A stretch of DNA of 64,000 bases from Bacteroidota bacterium (lineage in GTDB: Bacteria > Bacteroidota > Bacteroidia > Chitinophagales > Chitinophagaceae), in contig VBAT01000015.1 of assembly GCA_005884665.1 (NCBI GenBank), positions 35,924-99,923 of the forward strand, given 5' to 3'. The notes under the pieces are model-generated. The model did no database searches and had not been told where the DNA came from. It saw only the letters and a list, made by a program, of their open reading frames with translations. Positions 17,476-27,314 of this stretch are shown here, piece by piece. The translations under genes were made by a program, and so were the position numbers. The number at the start of each line of letters is the position of its first letter. Position 1 is the first letter of the stretch.

Positions 17476-19278
17476 ATGGTTAAAAATAAATCCCTTAATA
17501 AGCGAAGGATGAGTTTTTCATTCCGGAGTCTCTCCCTTCAGCAAAGACTGCCTCTTTTGATAAGCATGTTGCTACTGGCAATCATGGTGACATTTAGCTG
17601 GATTTCCTATATCGGCGTAAAAACTGCCGCCCTTGAAACAGGTAAAGAAAGATTACGTTCACTGGCCAGCCAACTTAGCGTTATGTTTTCCCGGTCAACG
17701 CAATCCATCCTGGCTGCAACACAGGCAACGGCAAATCACGAATCAGTAATAAAAGTTCTGCAGCCTGGTGGATCGGAATTTCGGGGTCAGGCATTGGAAG
17801 AGCTTCAAAAACTACGGCTTGACAGCACGTGGGTCCTTGTAGAACTACTGGATATTAATCGCCAACTAGTGATTTATTCGGAAAGAGATTCTGCCCATGT
17901 AAAAAGCAGGTTTGACTCCCTGCAGCAGGCCTTTCCTCTTAATCATCTTGCAAAATTTGGAAAAATATACCAGTTGGGAGATTTCATGTATTATCCAATT
18001 ATTGCCCCGGTTACACATGATAACAGGGTTACAGGATATTTGGTAAGATGGAGGTTACTGGCCGCTTCACCAAAAGCACTTGAGCAGTTTTCGCAACTTA
18101 TCGGAACAAAGGCTAAACTCTATTTCGGCAATGCAGATGGGAGCCTATGGACAAATATGACCAACGTTGTCTCTTATCAAAAAATCGATACTGGCAATTT
18201 ACGGGGATCGTTTGAATACCTGGACGCTAAAGGCGAGAAACTCATCGCCGCAGCGCGACCCATAGCCAATACCTCGTGGCTGATATCAGTTGAGTTCCCC
18301 GAGCAAATCGTGCTTCAGATGGCCAATCGCTTCCTGCGGCAACTCATTATTATAGGCGGCATATTAATTATCGTTGGCATTCTCATCGCCTGGCTTATGA
18401 GCCGAAGTCTTACAAAGCCTTTGAATAAGTTGATGCTGGCAGCATCAGCTATCGCAGATGGACAGTACTCGTCTCCTGTTAAAGTTCACGGAAATGATGA
18501 GTTAGGCAAGCTGGCTTCTGCTTTCAATAGCATGGCTGTCCAGGTGCAAAATGCACGGCAGGACCTGGAAAACAAAGTGATTGAACGGACTGTTCAATTA
18601 GAAGCGTCAAACAGGGAGCTGGAATCGTACTCCTATTCAATCTCTCACGACCTGCGTGCACCCTTACGTGCCATTATCGGCTTTGTGTCTGTGCTGGAAG
18701 ATGAGTATACCAATAAATTAGACCCGGAAGCAAAGCGCATCACTACTGTTATTAAGGACAGTACGATGAAGATGGGACAATTGATTGATGACCTTCTGGC
18801 TTTTTCACGGCTGGGCCGCAATGAAATAGTTAAGACCAATATTAACACCCGCGAAATGGTAAATGAAATAATTAATGAATTAGCTCCTGTAAATGATGGA
18901 AATAAAATTGAATGGATCATTAGGCCATTACCAGGAATTTATGGGGATGCCAACATGATCCGGCAGGTATGGACGAATCTAATTTCCAATGCCATAAAAT
19001 ATTCAGGGAACAAAGAAAAGCCCCGGATCGAAACGGGAGCATTTATTGACAAAGAGCAAGCCACTTTTTTCGTTAGGGATAACGGCGTTGGCTTCGATGA
19101 AAAATATAAAGGAAAATTATTTAAAGTCTTTCAAAGACTGCACCGGTCTTCAGAGTTTGAAGGAACCGGGGTAGGACTTGCCATTGTTGAGAAAATTATT
19201 TCAAAGCATGGAGGAAAAGTGTGGGCTGAAGGAGCAGCGGCTAAAGGAGCAAGCTTTTACTTTAGCCTCCCGGCTTAA
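17476..19278 (+). CDS. Membrane sensor histidine kinase (HAMP, phytochrome-like core)
   Basis: 600 residues. Two membrane segments (about 27-49 and 288-310) enclose a roughly 240-residue periplasmic sensor domain of probable double-Cache type. A HAMP domain (about 310-360, with NDELGKLASAFNSM), a coiled linker, HisKA with H391 in YSISHDLRAPLRA and a HATPase domain (N box NLISNAIKYS, DNGVGF, GTGVGLAIV) follow. This kinase core is the type found with cyanobacterial phytochrome-like sensors and usually works with a small CheY-like Rcp1 regulator, and exactly such a gene starts 48 bases downstream. Confidence 0.9.
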   Translation: MVKNKSLNKRRMSFSFRSLSLQQRLPLLISMLLLAIMVTFSWISYIGVKTAALETGKERLRSLASQLSVMFSRSTQSILAATQATANHESVIKVLQPGGSEFRGQALEELQKLRLDSTWVLVELLDINRQLVIYSERDSAHVKSRFDSLQQAFPLNHLAKFGKIYQLGDFMYYPIIAPVTHDNRVTGYLVRWRLLAASPKALEQFSQLIGTKAKLYFGNADGSLWTNMTNVVSYQKIDTGNLRGSFEYLDAKGEKLIAAARPIANTSWLISVEFPEQIVLQMANRFLRQLIIIGGILIIVGILIAWLMSRSLTKPLNKLMLAASAIADGQYSSPVKVHGNDELGKLASAFNSMAVQVQNARQDLENKVIERTVQLEASNRELESYSYSISHDLRAPLRAIIGFVSVLEDEYTNKLDPEAKRITTVIKDSTMKMGQLIDDLLAFSRLGRNEIVKTNINTREMVNEIINELAPVNDGNKIEWIIRPLPGIYGDANMIRQVWTNLISNAIKYSGNKEKPRIETGAFIDKEQATFFVRDNGVGFDEKYKGKLFKVFQRLHRSSEFEGTGVGLAIVEKIISKHGGKVWAEGAAAKGASFYFSLPA

Positions 19279-19326
19279 TAAAATATTTTACTGTATGGTC
19301 CTTTGATGACATAAACTTTAATTTGA

Positions 19327-19767
19327 ATGATCGCTGATTCGGTTGACATATTATTTGTCGAAGACAACTTCAATGACGCAGAGTTAGCCATCCGTGAACT
19401 AAAAAAGCACCATATGGCCAATAACCTGGTTCATATGGAAGATGGCGAGGAAGCACTGGAATTTATTTTTGGAACGGGAAAATTTAAGGGCAGAAATATT
19501 ACCCGCGCTCCCAAATTAATACTGCTGGATATTCAAATGCCAAAGATAAATGGCATTGAAGTATTGCAGAAGATAAAATCCGATCCACGCACCAGGACTA
19601 TTCCTGTAATTATGCTCACCTCCTCCAAAGAGGATCCAGACATACAAAAAAGTTATGCTCTTGGTGCAAATAGCTACATCGTAAAGCCGGTCGATTTTAA
19701 AGGATTTTCGGATGCGATAAGGAACCTCGGGTTCTATTGGTTATTATTAAATCAACCCCCCGTATAA
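19327..19767 (+). CDS. Rcp1-type CheY-like response regulator
   Basis: 146 residues forming a single receiver: E12/D13 acidic pair, an extended loop before strand 3 (GTGKFKGRN) typical of Rcp1 proteins, phospho-acceptor D68 in [12 protein letters not shown] in MLTSSKED and K in YIVKPVDF. No output domain. It should accept phosphate from the kinase immediately upstream and act by protein contact. Confidence 0.9.
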   Translation: MIADSVDILFVEDNFNDAELAIRELKKHHMANNLVHMEDGEEALEFIFGTGKFKGRNITRAPKLILLDIQMPKINGIEVLQKIKSDPRTRTIPVIMLTSSKEDPDIQKSYALGANSYIVKPVDFKGFSDAIRNLGFYWLLLNQPPV

Positions 19768-19805
19768 AAAATTAAACCAAACCCTGCCATAAGGAGCAAA
19801 ATAGT

Positions 19806-21968
19806 ATGAAAGACCTATTGAAAATATTGCTACTAGAAGACAACGTTAATGATGCAGAGCTTATACAGCGTTTCCTTTCAAAAGAAAATTTGAATTGCGA
19901 GTTTAGCCTGGCAATAAATAAACGTACTTACGTCGAGGCTCTCAACCTGTTTCAACCAACGGTCATTTTGTCTGATCATTCATTACCCCAATTCGATTCG
20001 GAAGAGGCATTCATTATAGCTCGAAAAAAATTTCCGGATATTCCTTTCATCATGGTGACCGGGTCTGTTTCAGAGGAATTCGCGGCAGAAATGATTAAAA
20101 TGGGAGTAGATGATTATGTTCTGAAAGACCGAATGGCCAGGCTGCCGGCAGCCATAACAAAGGCGGTACAGAGAAGAAGAGCTGAAAAAGAGAAACGTGA
20201 GGCGGAGCAGAAAGTGAAGCAGTCCGAAACCAACCTCAGAACAATTTTTGAAACTACTTCCGAGGGATTTATATTGCTGGATACGCATGCCAGGATTCTA
20301 ACCTTCAATAATAAAGCTACCGACTATGCTCCTTTTGTCAAAAAAGATTTTCAAATCGGTCAATCCATTTACGATTTTGTAGAAGACTCCCGTCAGGAGA
20401 TATTTAAGAAGAATATCGAAAAATCGCTCAGAGGAGAAAGCATCCAATACGATCGCTTTTATGAAATGGAAAATGGACAGATCTTTTGGATTGATTTTTA
20501 CGTAACACCGGTTATAGAGGCTGGTGCGGTAACAGGTATATGCATAGCCGCAAGAGACATTACTGAAAAGAAAAGGATTGAGCAGGAAAGAGAATTCGAC
20601 AGAAATAATCTTAAAGCGCTTATCAATAACACAAATGACCTGATGTGGAGTGTTGACAGGGAATTCAGGCTGATCACCTCCAACAATGCATTTGATAAAA
20701 TGGTTGTAGCCCTGTCAGGCAGCAAAGTTGAAAAAGGAGACAGCGTCTTTCCAAAAGGCTTCAGCAAGGAGCAACTTGACCGCTTTAAAGAGTATTATAT
20801 GCGGGCATTTGCGGGGCAGAGCTTTACCGAACTAGAATATACCGAATTTCCCTATGAACTCTGGTCAGAAATTTCATATTATCCCATCTACCACGAAAAT
20901 ACCGTCATTGGCGCAGCCTGCTTCTCACGCGACATTACATTGAGAAAAAAAGCGGAAAAAGAGATCACCGATTATAGAAATGCTCTCGATCAGTCTGCCA
21001 TTGTGTCTATCACAGATGAAAAGGGGATCATTAAACATGTGAACAATAACTTCTGTAGAATCTCCGGCTACACAGCTGCGGAATTGCTTGACCAGGACCA
21101 CCGCATCGTTAACCTGGGATACCACTCCAAAGCATTTATTAAAAATCTCTGGGCAACGATAACCAATGGAAAAATATGGAGGGGAGAATTGTGCAACAAA
21201 GCAAAGAATGGAGCTCTTTACTGGGTGGATGCCACCATCGTCCCCTTTCTTAATGATAAAGGAAAACCGGTTCAATATGTTGGTATCAGCAATGATATCA
21301 CAGAAAAGAAAACGATGGAGCAGAAACTAACAGCCCAGAAAATTGAAGAACAAAAGAAAATAGCCAGAGCTATCATAATAGCCCAGGAAAAAGAAAGAAA
21401 TTATATAGGCCAGGAACTTCATGACAACATAAACCAGATATTGGCCAGCGCGAAAATGTACCTGGAAATGATGGGAAGTAAAAAGAGGGAAATAAAAGAA
21501 TCGGTCAAGTATCCCATGGAGCTGATCAGCAACTCTATCGAGGAAATCAGGCTACTTTGCCGGGAGCTGGTGACTCCGCGTAAAAATATCGATTTAGAAG
21601 AACTGGTGCAGGCATTGATCGCCAAGTTCGAGGAAAATACAGGAATAAAAGCCATTCTTTATTTTTCGATATCAAAAAATATCCTCCACGATGATCTTAG
21701 ACTAAATATTTACAGGATCGTGCAGGAGCAACTGAATAATATTGCAAAGCATGCAGATGCAAAAAACGTCAGCATATCCATACAGGCGAATCAAGGTATT
21801 GTTACCGCTATCGTAGAAGATGATGGTAAAGGCTTTGATGTAAATAAAAAAAGAAAAGGAATTGGTATTTCAAATATGATAAACAGGATTGAATCTTTTA
21901 ACGGTGAAATCACAATAGCAAGCTCGGCCGGCAAAGGGTGCAAAACAGAGATACATATCCCTTACTAA
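19806..21968 (+). CDS. REC-PAS-PAS-PAS histidine kinase (HisKA_3)
   Basis: 720 residues with a good Shine-Dalgarno site (AAGGAG at 19791-19796). An N-terminal receiver (1-125, D57 in ILSDHSLPQ, K in YVLKDRM) is followed by three PAS domains (about 140-255, 265-385 and 395-510) and a NarX-type core with H539 in GQELHDNINQ and a HATPase domain (DDGKGFDV). There are no membrane segments, so it is cytoplasmic. The receiver at the N-terminus implies input from another kinase, possibly the one at 17476-19278, making a relay. A NarL-type regulator follows 170 bases downstream. Confidence 0.9.
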   Translation: MKDLLKILLLEDNVNDAELIQRFLSKENLNCEFSLAINKRTYVEALNLFQPTVILSDHSLPQFDSEEAFIIARKKFPDIPFIMVTGSVSEEFAAEMIKMGVDDYVLKDRMARLPAAITKAVQRRRAEKEKREAEQKVKQSETNLRTIFETTSEGFILLDTHARILTFNNKATDYAPFVKKDFQIGQSIYDFVEDSRQEIFKKNIEKSLRGESIQYDRFYEMENGQIFWIDFYVTPVIEAGAVTGICIAARDITEKKRIEQEREFDRNNLKALINNTNDLMWSVDREFRLITSNNAFDKMVVALSGSKVEKGDSVFPKGFSKEQLDRFKEYYMRAFAGQSFTELEYTEFPYELWSEISYYPIYHENTVIGAACFSRDITLRKKAEKEITDYRNALDQSAIVSITDEKGIIKHVNNNFCRISGYTAAELLDQDHRIVNLGYHSKAFIKNLWATITNGKIWRGELCNKAKNGALYWVDATIVPFLNDKGKPVQYVGISNDITEKKTMEQKLTAQKIEEQKKIARAIIIAQEKERNYIGQELHDNINQILASAKMYLEMMGSKKREIKESVKYPMELISNSIEEIRLLCRELVTPRKNIDLEELVQALIAKFEENTGIKAILYFSISKNILHDDLRLNIYRIVQEQLNNIAKHADAKNVSISIQANQGIVTAIVEDDGKGFDVNKKRKGIGISNMINRIESFNGEITIASSAGKGCKTEIHIPY

Positions 21969-22141
21969 AAGGTGCACGAAATAGAGAACGATGTCGACTG
22001 AAAAACAAAGCCCTTGTTATCTCACCAGCCAGAATTATCATAGGTTAAAAAGATGTGATCGAATACCAGGAATTGAATTGAGGACTTTATCGGGTGAGCT
22101 TGAAGTCGAGGTCAACGCTTCGGATGTCAAATAACTGTTAT

Positions 22142-22780
22142 ATGGATACCATCACCGTAGTAATTGTCGATGATCACAAGCTGATCCGCGAAACATGGGC
22201 ATATTGCCTGTCAAATGATAAACGTTTTATTGTGGTAGGAGTGACTGGCAGTAGCGAGGAAGCGCTTTTAATTGCAAAAGATAAAGGCCCTGATGTGGCC
22301 CTTGTCGACATCAATATGACACCGCTGGATGGTTTTGAGTTAACCAGACAATTGCTGCTGTCATCACCTTCCATCCGGGTGATAGGCGTGTCCATGCATT
22401 CAATCCCTGGCTATGCGCGAAAGATGCTGAAAATGGGAGCGTCAGGATATGTCACGAAGAACTCCAGCCAGCGTGAACTGGTGGAAGCAATTCTAGTCGC
22501 TTACCAGGGAAAGAAATTTATTTGCCGTGAAATCAGGGACCTGCTTGCAGATGAGCTGTCAGAAGATACCCCAATCTCTCAAAAAGCCAAAACACTTACC
22601 AAGACCGAATTGACAGTGATCAAGTGGATCAAAGAGGGATATTCGTCAAAAGAGATTGCTAACGAAATGAACAGGGCTTTAAAGACAGTCGAGGTACATC
22701 GATACAATATATTAAAAAAGCTGGGCCTGCGGAATACGGCTGCCCTGGTAAATTTTTTGAATGAGCAGAGATTGTTATAA
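22142..22780 (+). CDS. NarL/FixJ-family response regulator
   Basis: 212 residues from ATG 22142; a GTG 48 bases upstream is possible but adds residues not typical of the family. Receiver with D10/D11, D56 in ALVDINMTPLDG, K in VTKNSSQ, then a LuxR-type helix-turn-helix with LTKTELTVIKWIKEGYS and KTVEVHRYNILKKLG. Probable target of the REC-PAS kinase upstream, as both are of the NarX/NarL type. Confidence 0.9.
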   Translation: MDTITVVIVDDHKLIRETWAYCLSNDKRFIVVGVTGSSEEALLIAKDKGPDVALVDINMTPLDGFELTRQLLLSSPSIRVIGVSMHSIPGYARKMLKMGASGYVTKNSSQRELVEAILVAYQGKKFICREIRDLLADELSEDTPISQKAKTLTKTELTVIKWIKEGYSSKEIANEMNRALKTVEVHRYNILKKLGLRNTAALVNFLNEQRLL

Positions 22781-23044
22781 CGTTTGAAGCCATCCTGGTA
22801 AATGTTTCCCGGTAAAAAAATCATTTTCAGAGATCAACCCTATAATCACTTGGCGAAAAAGCCGGGCAGCTGCAAAGCGGATGCGGAGGACCTGGGCAGA
22901 TCAAATGCGAAAGTGATCATAGTATAATCCAGTGTAGCTACAAAACAAAGTGATTAATTTCGAAACTTTTTTATTTAATAGAGAGTCTAACCGACAAGAC
23001 CTACACACGAATTGCCTTCAATTACAATGGCCGTATGAAGAACA

Positions 23045-24253
23045 CTAGTTCTTCATACCGCTGACCGATCCATGAATGGCCGCGCCCTGTTTTGTAATTA
23101 CACAGGGGCTTGAGCTAACCGGAATGCCAGCAGCGCTTTGCCACTTAACTGTTCCATCTTTTGCATACAAAGCATAAACATAATTTGATCCTCCCACAAA
23201 TACAACTCCGTCTGACACCACCGGAGATGATGCAATTTGAATGGACTCGCCATAGAACTTCCATTTCAGATTCCCGGAAAACTTATTGACAGCATAAAGA
23301 AACCCGTCATTTGATCCTACATAGACTGTTGAGTCGTCAAATGAGGGAGAAGAATATATTGCTCCTCCGGTTTTGAAGGACCAGCGTTTATTAAAAAACA
23401 TGTAGTCGCCATTTTTCACTGCATACAAACTGCCCTCCATGACTCCGAAATAAACTATACTGTCGTCAATTGCTGGTGAAGTGATATATGAACTGGTCGA
23501 CGCGACAGAATAAGCTGCGTAACCGCCGTGATGAGGACTTCCATCCTCGGTAGAAAGTTCATTCAGTATTACAGCCGGGTTCGCGATATCGTTGGTTAGT
23601 GCATACACAACACTGTCCTTTACACAGGGGGATGATATGCTATAATCAAATCCCCAATTGTAGCCTGATCCACCTACCGACCATAAAGTATTTCCAGTCG
23701 AAGCATTCAAACCATAGAGTACTCCATCCTTACAGGTAATAAAGAGTTTATTTTTGAAATAGGCTGGGGACGATTCAAATTCTCTCGGAAAGTCCCTTGA
23801 CCATCGCAAGACACCGCTGGCAGCATCCAGCGCATAAAGACGATTTTCATAACCTGGCAGGAATACTGTACCGTCCGCCACAACGGGTGAAGAGTAGAAA
23901 AAGCCCGGGGTTGACTGAGTTTTATAATGCCAAACTTCTTTGCCGGTCGATGCATTTACGGCATAGATGTTTTGATCGGTACTTCCTACATAGATAATCC
24001 CGCCGGCAAATGCAGGGCTTGAAAATTGCGCTGTCCTTCCACCTGCTGTGTTCAATTGAAAGTTCCATACTTCGTTGCCTGTACCTGCATCCAGAGCATA
24101 GAGTTTTCCGTTTTCACTGGCTATATAAACAACCTTGTTATTACCGCCAGCCGGCGTTATTCCTGGTGCACTGGGGCTTGGTTTATCAGGTTTTGAACAT
24201 GCAATAAAAAAATAACATGAAAAAATAAAAACAAGAGCAATGCAATATTTCAT
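23045..24253 (-). CDS. PQQ-like beta-propeller lipoprotein
   Basis: 402 residues with a lipoprotein signal (FIFSCYFFIACS, lipid cysteine about residue 19). The mature part consists of repeated blades of the pattern LYALDAGTGNEVW, typical of the PQQ-like/BamB-type propeller, about seven or eight in all. It is predicted to sit in the periplasm or on the outer membrane. Quinoprotein catalytic residues are not evident, so it is probably a structural or binding protein. It is divergent from a second propeller-like lipoprotein, and the region between carries repeats. Confidence 0.82.
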   Translation of the reverse strand: MKYCIALVFIFSCYFFIACSKPDKPSPSAPGITPAGGNNKVVYIASENGKLYALDAGTGNEVWNFQLNTAGGRTAQFSSPAFAGGIIYVGSTDQNIYAVNASTGKEVWHYKTQSTPGFFYSSPVVADGTVFLPGYENRLYALDAASGVLRWSRDFPREFESSPAYFKNKLFITCKDGVLYGLNASTGNTLWSVGGSGYNWGFDYSISSPCVKDSVVYALTNDIANPAVILNELSTEDGSPHHGGYAAYSVASTSSYITSPAIDDSIVYFGVMEGSLYAVKNGDYMFFNKRWSFKTGGAIYSSPSFDDSTVYVGSNDGFLYAVNKFSGNLKWKFYGESIQIASSPVVSDGVVFVGGSNYVYALYAKDGTVKWQSAAGIPVSSSPCVITKQGAAIHGSVSGMKN

Positions 24254-24569
24254 AGCCCTAAAATAGACATTGGCGCTTTGCTTTCAAAGACATTTTACGA
24301 AATTCTCACGGGCTGGTGCGAGGTCATTCTTCCTGATTGAAATCATCTTTCGTCATTTTTAGTCCTCCAGCTTTTCACCAAAAAGGGCTTTTCATCAAAA
24401 TTTAATGCTGAAAATGAAACGTCAATTATGTTTTTCCAAATGAATTCAAAACACTCCCCACTATAGGGGATATTACCTATAGCAACGTTTGATCAACCGA
24501 TTCCGTTCTAAGACCGGCAGCTATAAAAATAGGTACCAGCTATGTCCTTTACGAAAATAAATAAATATT
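24254..24569. other. Divergent promoter region between two propeller lipoproteins
   Basis: 316 bases without a gene. It contains a direct repeat GCTTTTCAyCAAAA at 24370-24383 and 24387-24400 (17-base period, one mismatch) and a perfect inverted repeat CTATAGG (24461-24467)/CCTATAG (24476-24482). TATGTCCTTTAC occurs at 24541-24552 and again at 24569-24580 over the start codon of the downstream gene. Confidence 0.5.
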
Positions 24570-26213
24570 ATGTCCTTTACACGCAGAATCGGGAGCGTGG
24601 AAGTTTTCTTCCTGCTCTATCTGTTTTTTATTTTGTTTTCCTGCCGCAAAACTGGCACAGTCGGTTCAGGTACACTTTCTCTTGACAAAACTGCTATTCA
24701 AATAGATACTGCCGTTGGTACTGTTGACTCGTTTAGTGTACAATCGACCTTACAGTGGACGGCTTCAATTTCCGGAGGTGTCGACTGGCTTCGGATTGAT
24801 AAGAGTTCTGGTGCACCCGGCAATACACAGATCAAATTAACGATTATATCGAATGATCACACCGGGCTGACTGAGGTAGCTACGATTACGATAACGGGTA
24901 TTGGCAATATTCCCTCCGTCAAACTTACGGTCACGAAAAAGCCTTTTACATTCAGACTGGATTATCATAGAGCGTTGGGAGGAACACAAGAAGAGTCAGC
25001 ACTGCGATCGATGGCAAAAACACTTGACGGAGGTGTCGTTATCACTGGCGGGACATCCAGTAATGATGGCGACGTACATGGTCACCACGGAAATGCTGAT
25101 TTATGGGTAGTCAAGCTGAATAATAACGGCGATACTGTATGGACAAAAACATACGGAGGAAGCGCGGAAGACGGGGGCGCCTGTGTTATTGCTATCCCTG
25201 ATGGAGGATACCTGGTATGTGGAAGTACTTCGAGTTCGGATGGAGATATACACAACAATAAAGGCGGCTTTGATGCATGGCTGCTAAAGTTGGATGGAAA
25301 TGGCGATACAATATGGACAAAGACCTATGGAGGAACCAGCATCGAACGGGCTAATTCTATCATCGCTGCTACTGATGGTGGTTATGCAATAGCTGGCTTT
25401 ACAGGAAGCAATGACGGTGACGTAAATAAGAACAACGGAAGCGCAGATATGTGGATATTGAAATTGAATGCCGTTGGTGATATACTGTGGACCAAAACTT
25501 ATGGTGGATCTTCATGGGATGAGGCAAGCGCAATCGTAGCTACTGCAGATGGCGGATATGCGCTGGCAGGCCTGACCAATAGCAATGACCAGGATGTATC
25601 AGGTTTTCATGAATCACCTTTTTTCTCCTTCGATATGTGGATAGTGAGGCTGGATGCCGCAGGAAATAAACTATGGGGAAAGGCTCTCGGAGGGACTGTC
25701 AATGAAATGGGCTTATCCATTATTGTCTCGGCAGGCCGACTTGTCATAACAGGTTTGACAAATAGTAAAGATGGAGATGTGACCGGCTATCATGGTAATA
25801 GTGCTTTCTTTAATGATCTATGGGTGGTAAAACTTAATGATAACGGTACGCTTATATGGGCAAAAGCTTATGGAGGGTCCTTTGATGACGAAGGGTTATC
25901 AATTATCGCTACCCCTGATGGCGGGTATGCAGTAGCAGGAGCCACAGCCAGCAAGGACGGCGATGTATCAGGGTATCATGATGGACAGGGAACGGATGAT
26001 ATATGGATTTTGAAGCTCGATGCAGATGGTCACCGGCAATGGGCAAAAACGGTCGGCGGAAGGGGCGATGATCTATGCGGATCGATACTCCCGGTTTCAG
26101 GCGGATATATCCTGGGCGGGTTTACAAATAGCAATGATGGCGATTTGTCCGGCTCAGGCTATCATGGAGCTGATGATATATTTGTGATGAAAATAAGTAT
26201 CGGGTTTTTTTAA
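24570..26213 (+). CDS. BACON-domain lipoprotein with seven propeller-type repeats
   Basis: 547 residues. A signal ending in FILFSC gives a probable lipid cysteine. Residues about 35-125 look like a BACON domain (WTASISGGVDWLRID...), an Ig-like module common in Bacteroidota surface proteins. From about 135 to the end there are seven repeats of about 57 residues with the core DGGYAVAG, SNDGDV, a WVVKL/WILKLD strand and a WTKTYGG turn. Seven repeats suggest a seven-bladed propeller; the NDGDV turns could bind Ca2+ (inference). Function unknown. The ATG at 24542 begins a different frame and is rejected. Confidence 0.78.
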   Translation: MSFTRRIGSVEVFFLLYLFFILFSCRKTGTVGSGTLSLDKTAIQIDTAVGTVDSFSVQSTLQWTASISGGVDWLRIDKSSGAPGNTQIKLTIISNDHTGLTEVATITITGIGNIPSVKLTVTKKPFTFRLDYHRALGGTQEESALRSMAKTLDGGVVITGGTSSNDGDVHGHHGNADLWVVKLNNNGDTVWTKTYGGSAEDGGACVIAIPDGGYLVCGSTSSSDGDIHNNKGGFDAWLLKLDGNGDTIWTKTYGGTSIERANSIIAATDGGYAIAGFTGSNDGDVNKNNGSADMWILKLNAVGDILWTKTYGGSSWDEASAIVATADGGYALAGLTNSNDQDVSGFHESPFFSFDMWIVRLDAAGNKLWGKALGGTVNEMGLSIIVSAGRLVITGLTNSKDGDVTGYHGNSAFFNDLWVVKLNDNGTLIWAKAYGGSFDDEGLSIIATPDGGYAVAGATASKDGDVSGYHDGQGTDDIWILKLDADGHRQWAKTVGGRGDDLCGSILPVSGGYILGGFTNSNDGDLSGSGYHGADDIFVMKISIGFF

Positions 26214-26235
26214 ATGCTACATCTCAGACAGTTTT

Positions 26236-26310
26236 GAACGCAGATCATTAAGTTTTTTGAGATTAGTTATGATCTCGCGTTAATCATAACAATCATGATG
26301 ATCAGCGTTC
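26236..26310. repeat. Palindromic intergenic repeat, copy 2 (GAACGC...GCGTTC)
   Basis: A 75-bp element with ends GAACGC (26236-26241) and GCGTTC (26305-26310), matching the element at 1324-1396. Inside is a perfect hairpin GTTATGAT (26266-26273)/ATCATAAC (26283-26290). It lies between two convergent genes, 22 bases after the upstream stop, where a transcript-end structure would be expected. Confidence 0.55.
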
Positions 26311-26400
26311 CCCTATATCTATCGTATCAGGGTGAGTGTTCCTTTTTGCCGATATAGGGTTTTCTATTTATTCCAAGAGCTGGGTTAAAGACTTTTGCTA

Positions 26401-27294
26401 TTATTTACCTGTAATATTCAATTCTATTAAAAACTCCGCGATTGCTTTATTCACTTCTGAATTCTTATCCTTTGGAAATTTGCCATGCAGCCCACCTTCT
26501 ACAGTCATAAATTTTGCTTTTACACCTGCTTCTGTCAGTTTTTTATACAAGTCAACTGACTGTTGGTAGGGAACGGTTGGATCAGCATCACCATGTACAA
26601 TAAATGTCGGTGGACTGTTTTTATTCACGTAACTGATTGGTGAAACCGACATGGCGAACTCTTTATCTTTTGCTTTTTCACCGAGCCAGTTGGTTGCCGA
26701 CTTACTGGTGATGCGAGTTCCATAACCCCAATCCCAGACATCCGTGATGCCATATTTATCAATAATTGCCGCTACTTTGATATGTTCTACGCCAGGGCAA
26801 TTCGTGTCAAAGCGATGATCATTGCCGAGTAGTCCCGCCATTAACGCAAGATGCCCGCCCGAACTTCCCCCCATTATTACTATTTTATTGACATCAATAT
26901 TCAATTCTGTTGCATGCTGGATTAAATATATCAAAGCGCATCTTGCATCTTCCACTGCTGCGGGTGCAGTTGCCTGTCCGGTTAAGCGATACTCCATATT
27001 GGCAACCGCGTATCCCATTTTAAAAAAGGTACTGAAGCCTGATTGCGATTCCTTGGTCCCATGATTCCATCCGCCCCCATGAATATTGATCACGACCGGT
27101 GATGGGCCTTTCTCTTTGGGCGGCAGGTAGAGATCCATCTTTCCTTCCCAGGCGTTCACCTTTGTATAAACAACATTGAGCTGCGCTGTAAACCCGGCAG
27201 GATATTCAACAGGTTTATAGGCTGAATCGGCATCCTGTGCCAATGCAGAAAATGAAATACCTATCAATACAACAAATAACTCCAGTTTTTTCAT
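26401..27294 (-). CDS. Alpha/beta-hydrolase esterase (BD-FAE/acetyl-xylan esterase-like)
   Basis: 297 residues with a signal peptide cleaved near ALAQD. The fold carries the oxyanion motif HGGGW, nucleophile elbow GGSSGG, the acid in VHGDADPTVP and the histidine in GGLHGKF, as in bacterial carbohydrate esterases of the BD-FAE/COG0657 type. Last gene of the alginate operon, 20 bases after susD. In this context it could remove O-acetyl groups from bacterial (acetylated) alginate or a related glycan (inference). Periplasmic. Confidence 0.82.
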   Translation of the reverse strand: MKKLELFVVLIGISFSALAQDADSAYKPVEYPAGFTAQLNVVYTKVNAWEGKMDLYLPPKEKGPSPVVINIHGGGWNHGTKESQSGFSTFFKMGYAVANMEYRLTGQATAPAAVEDARCALIYLIQHATELNIDVNKIVIMGGSSGGHLALMAGLLGNDHRFDTNCPGVEHIKVAAIIDKYGITDVWDWGYGTRITSKSATNWLGEKAKDKEFAMSVSPISYVNKNSPPTFIVHGDADPTVPYQQSVDLYKKLTEAGVKAKFMTVEGGLHGKFPKDKNSEVNKAIAEFLIELNITGK

Positions 27295-27314
27295 TTTTAC
27301 CTTTATCCTTTTAA

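Noticed and set aside
24542..24569. ATG at 24542 as start of the BACON protein
   Set aside because: It is in another frame and gives no lipoprotein signal or BACON domain.
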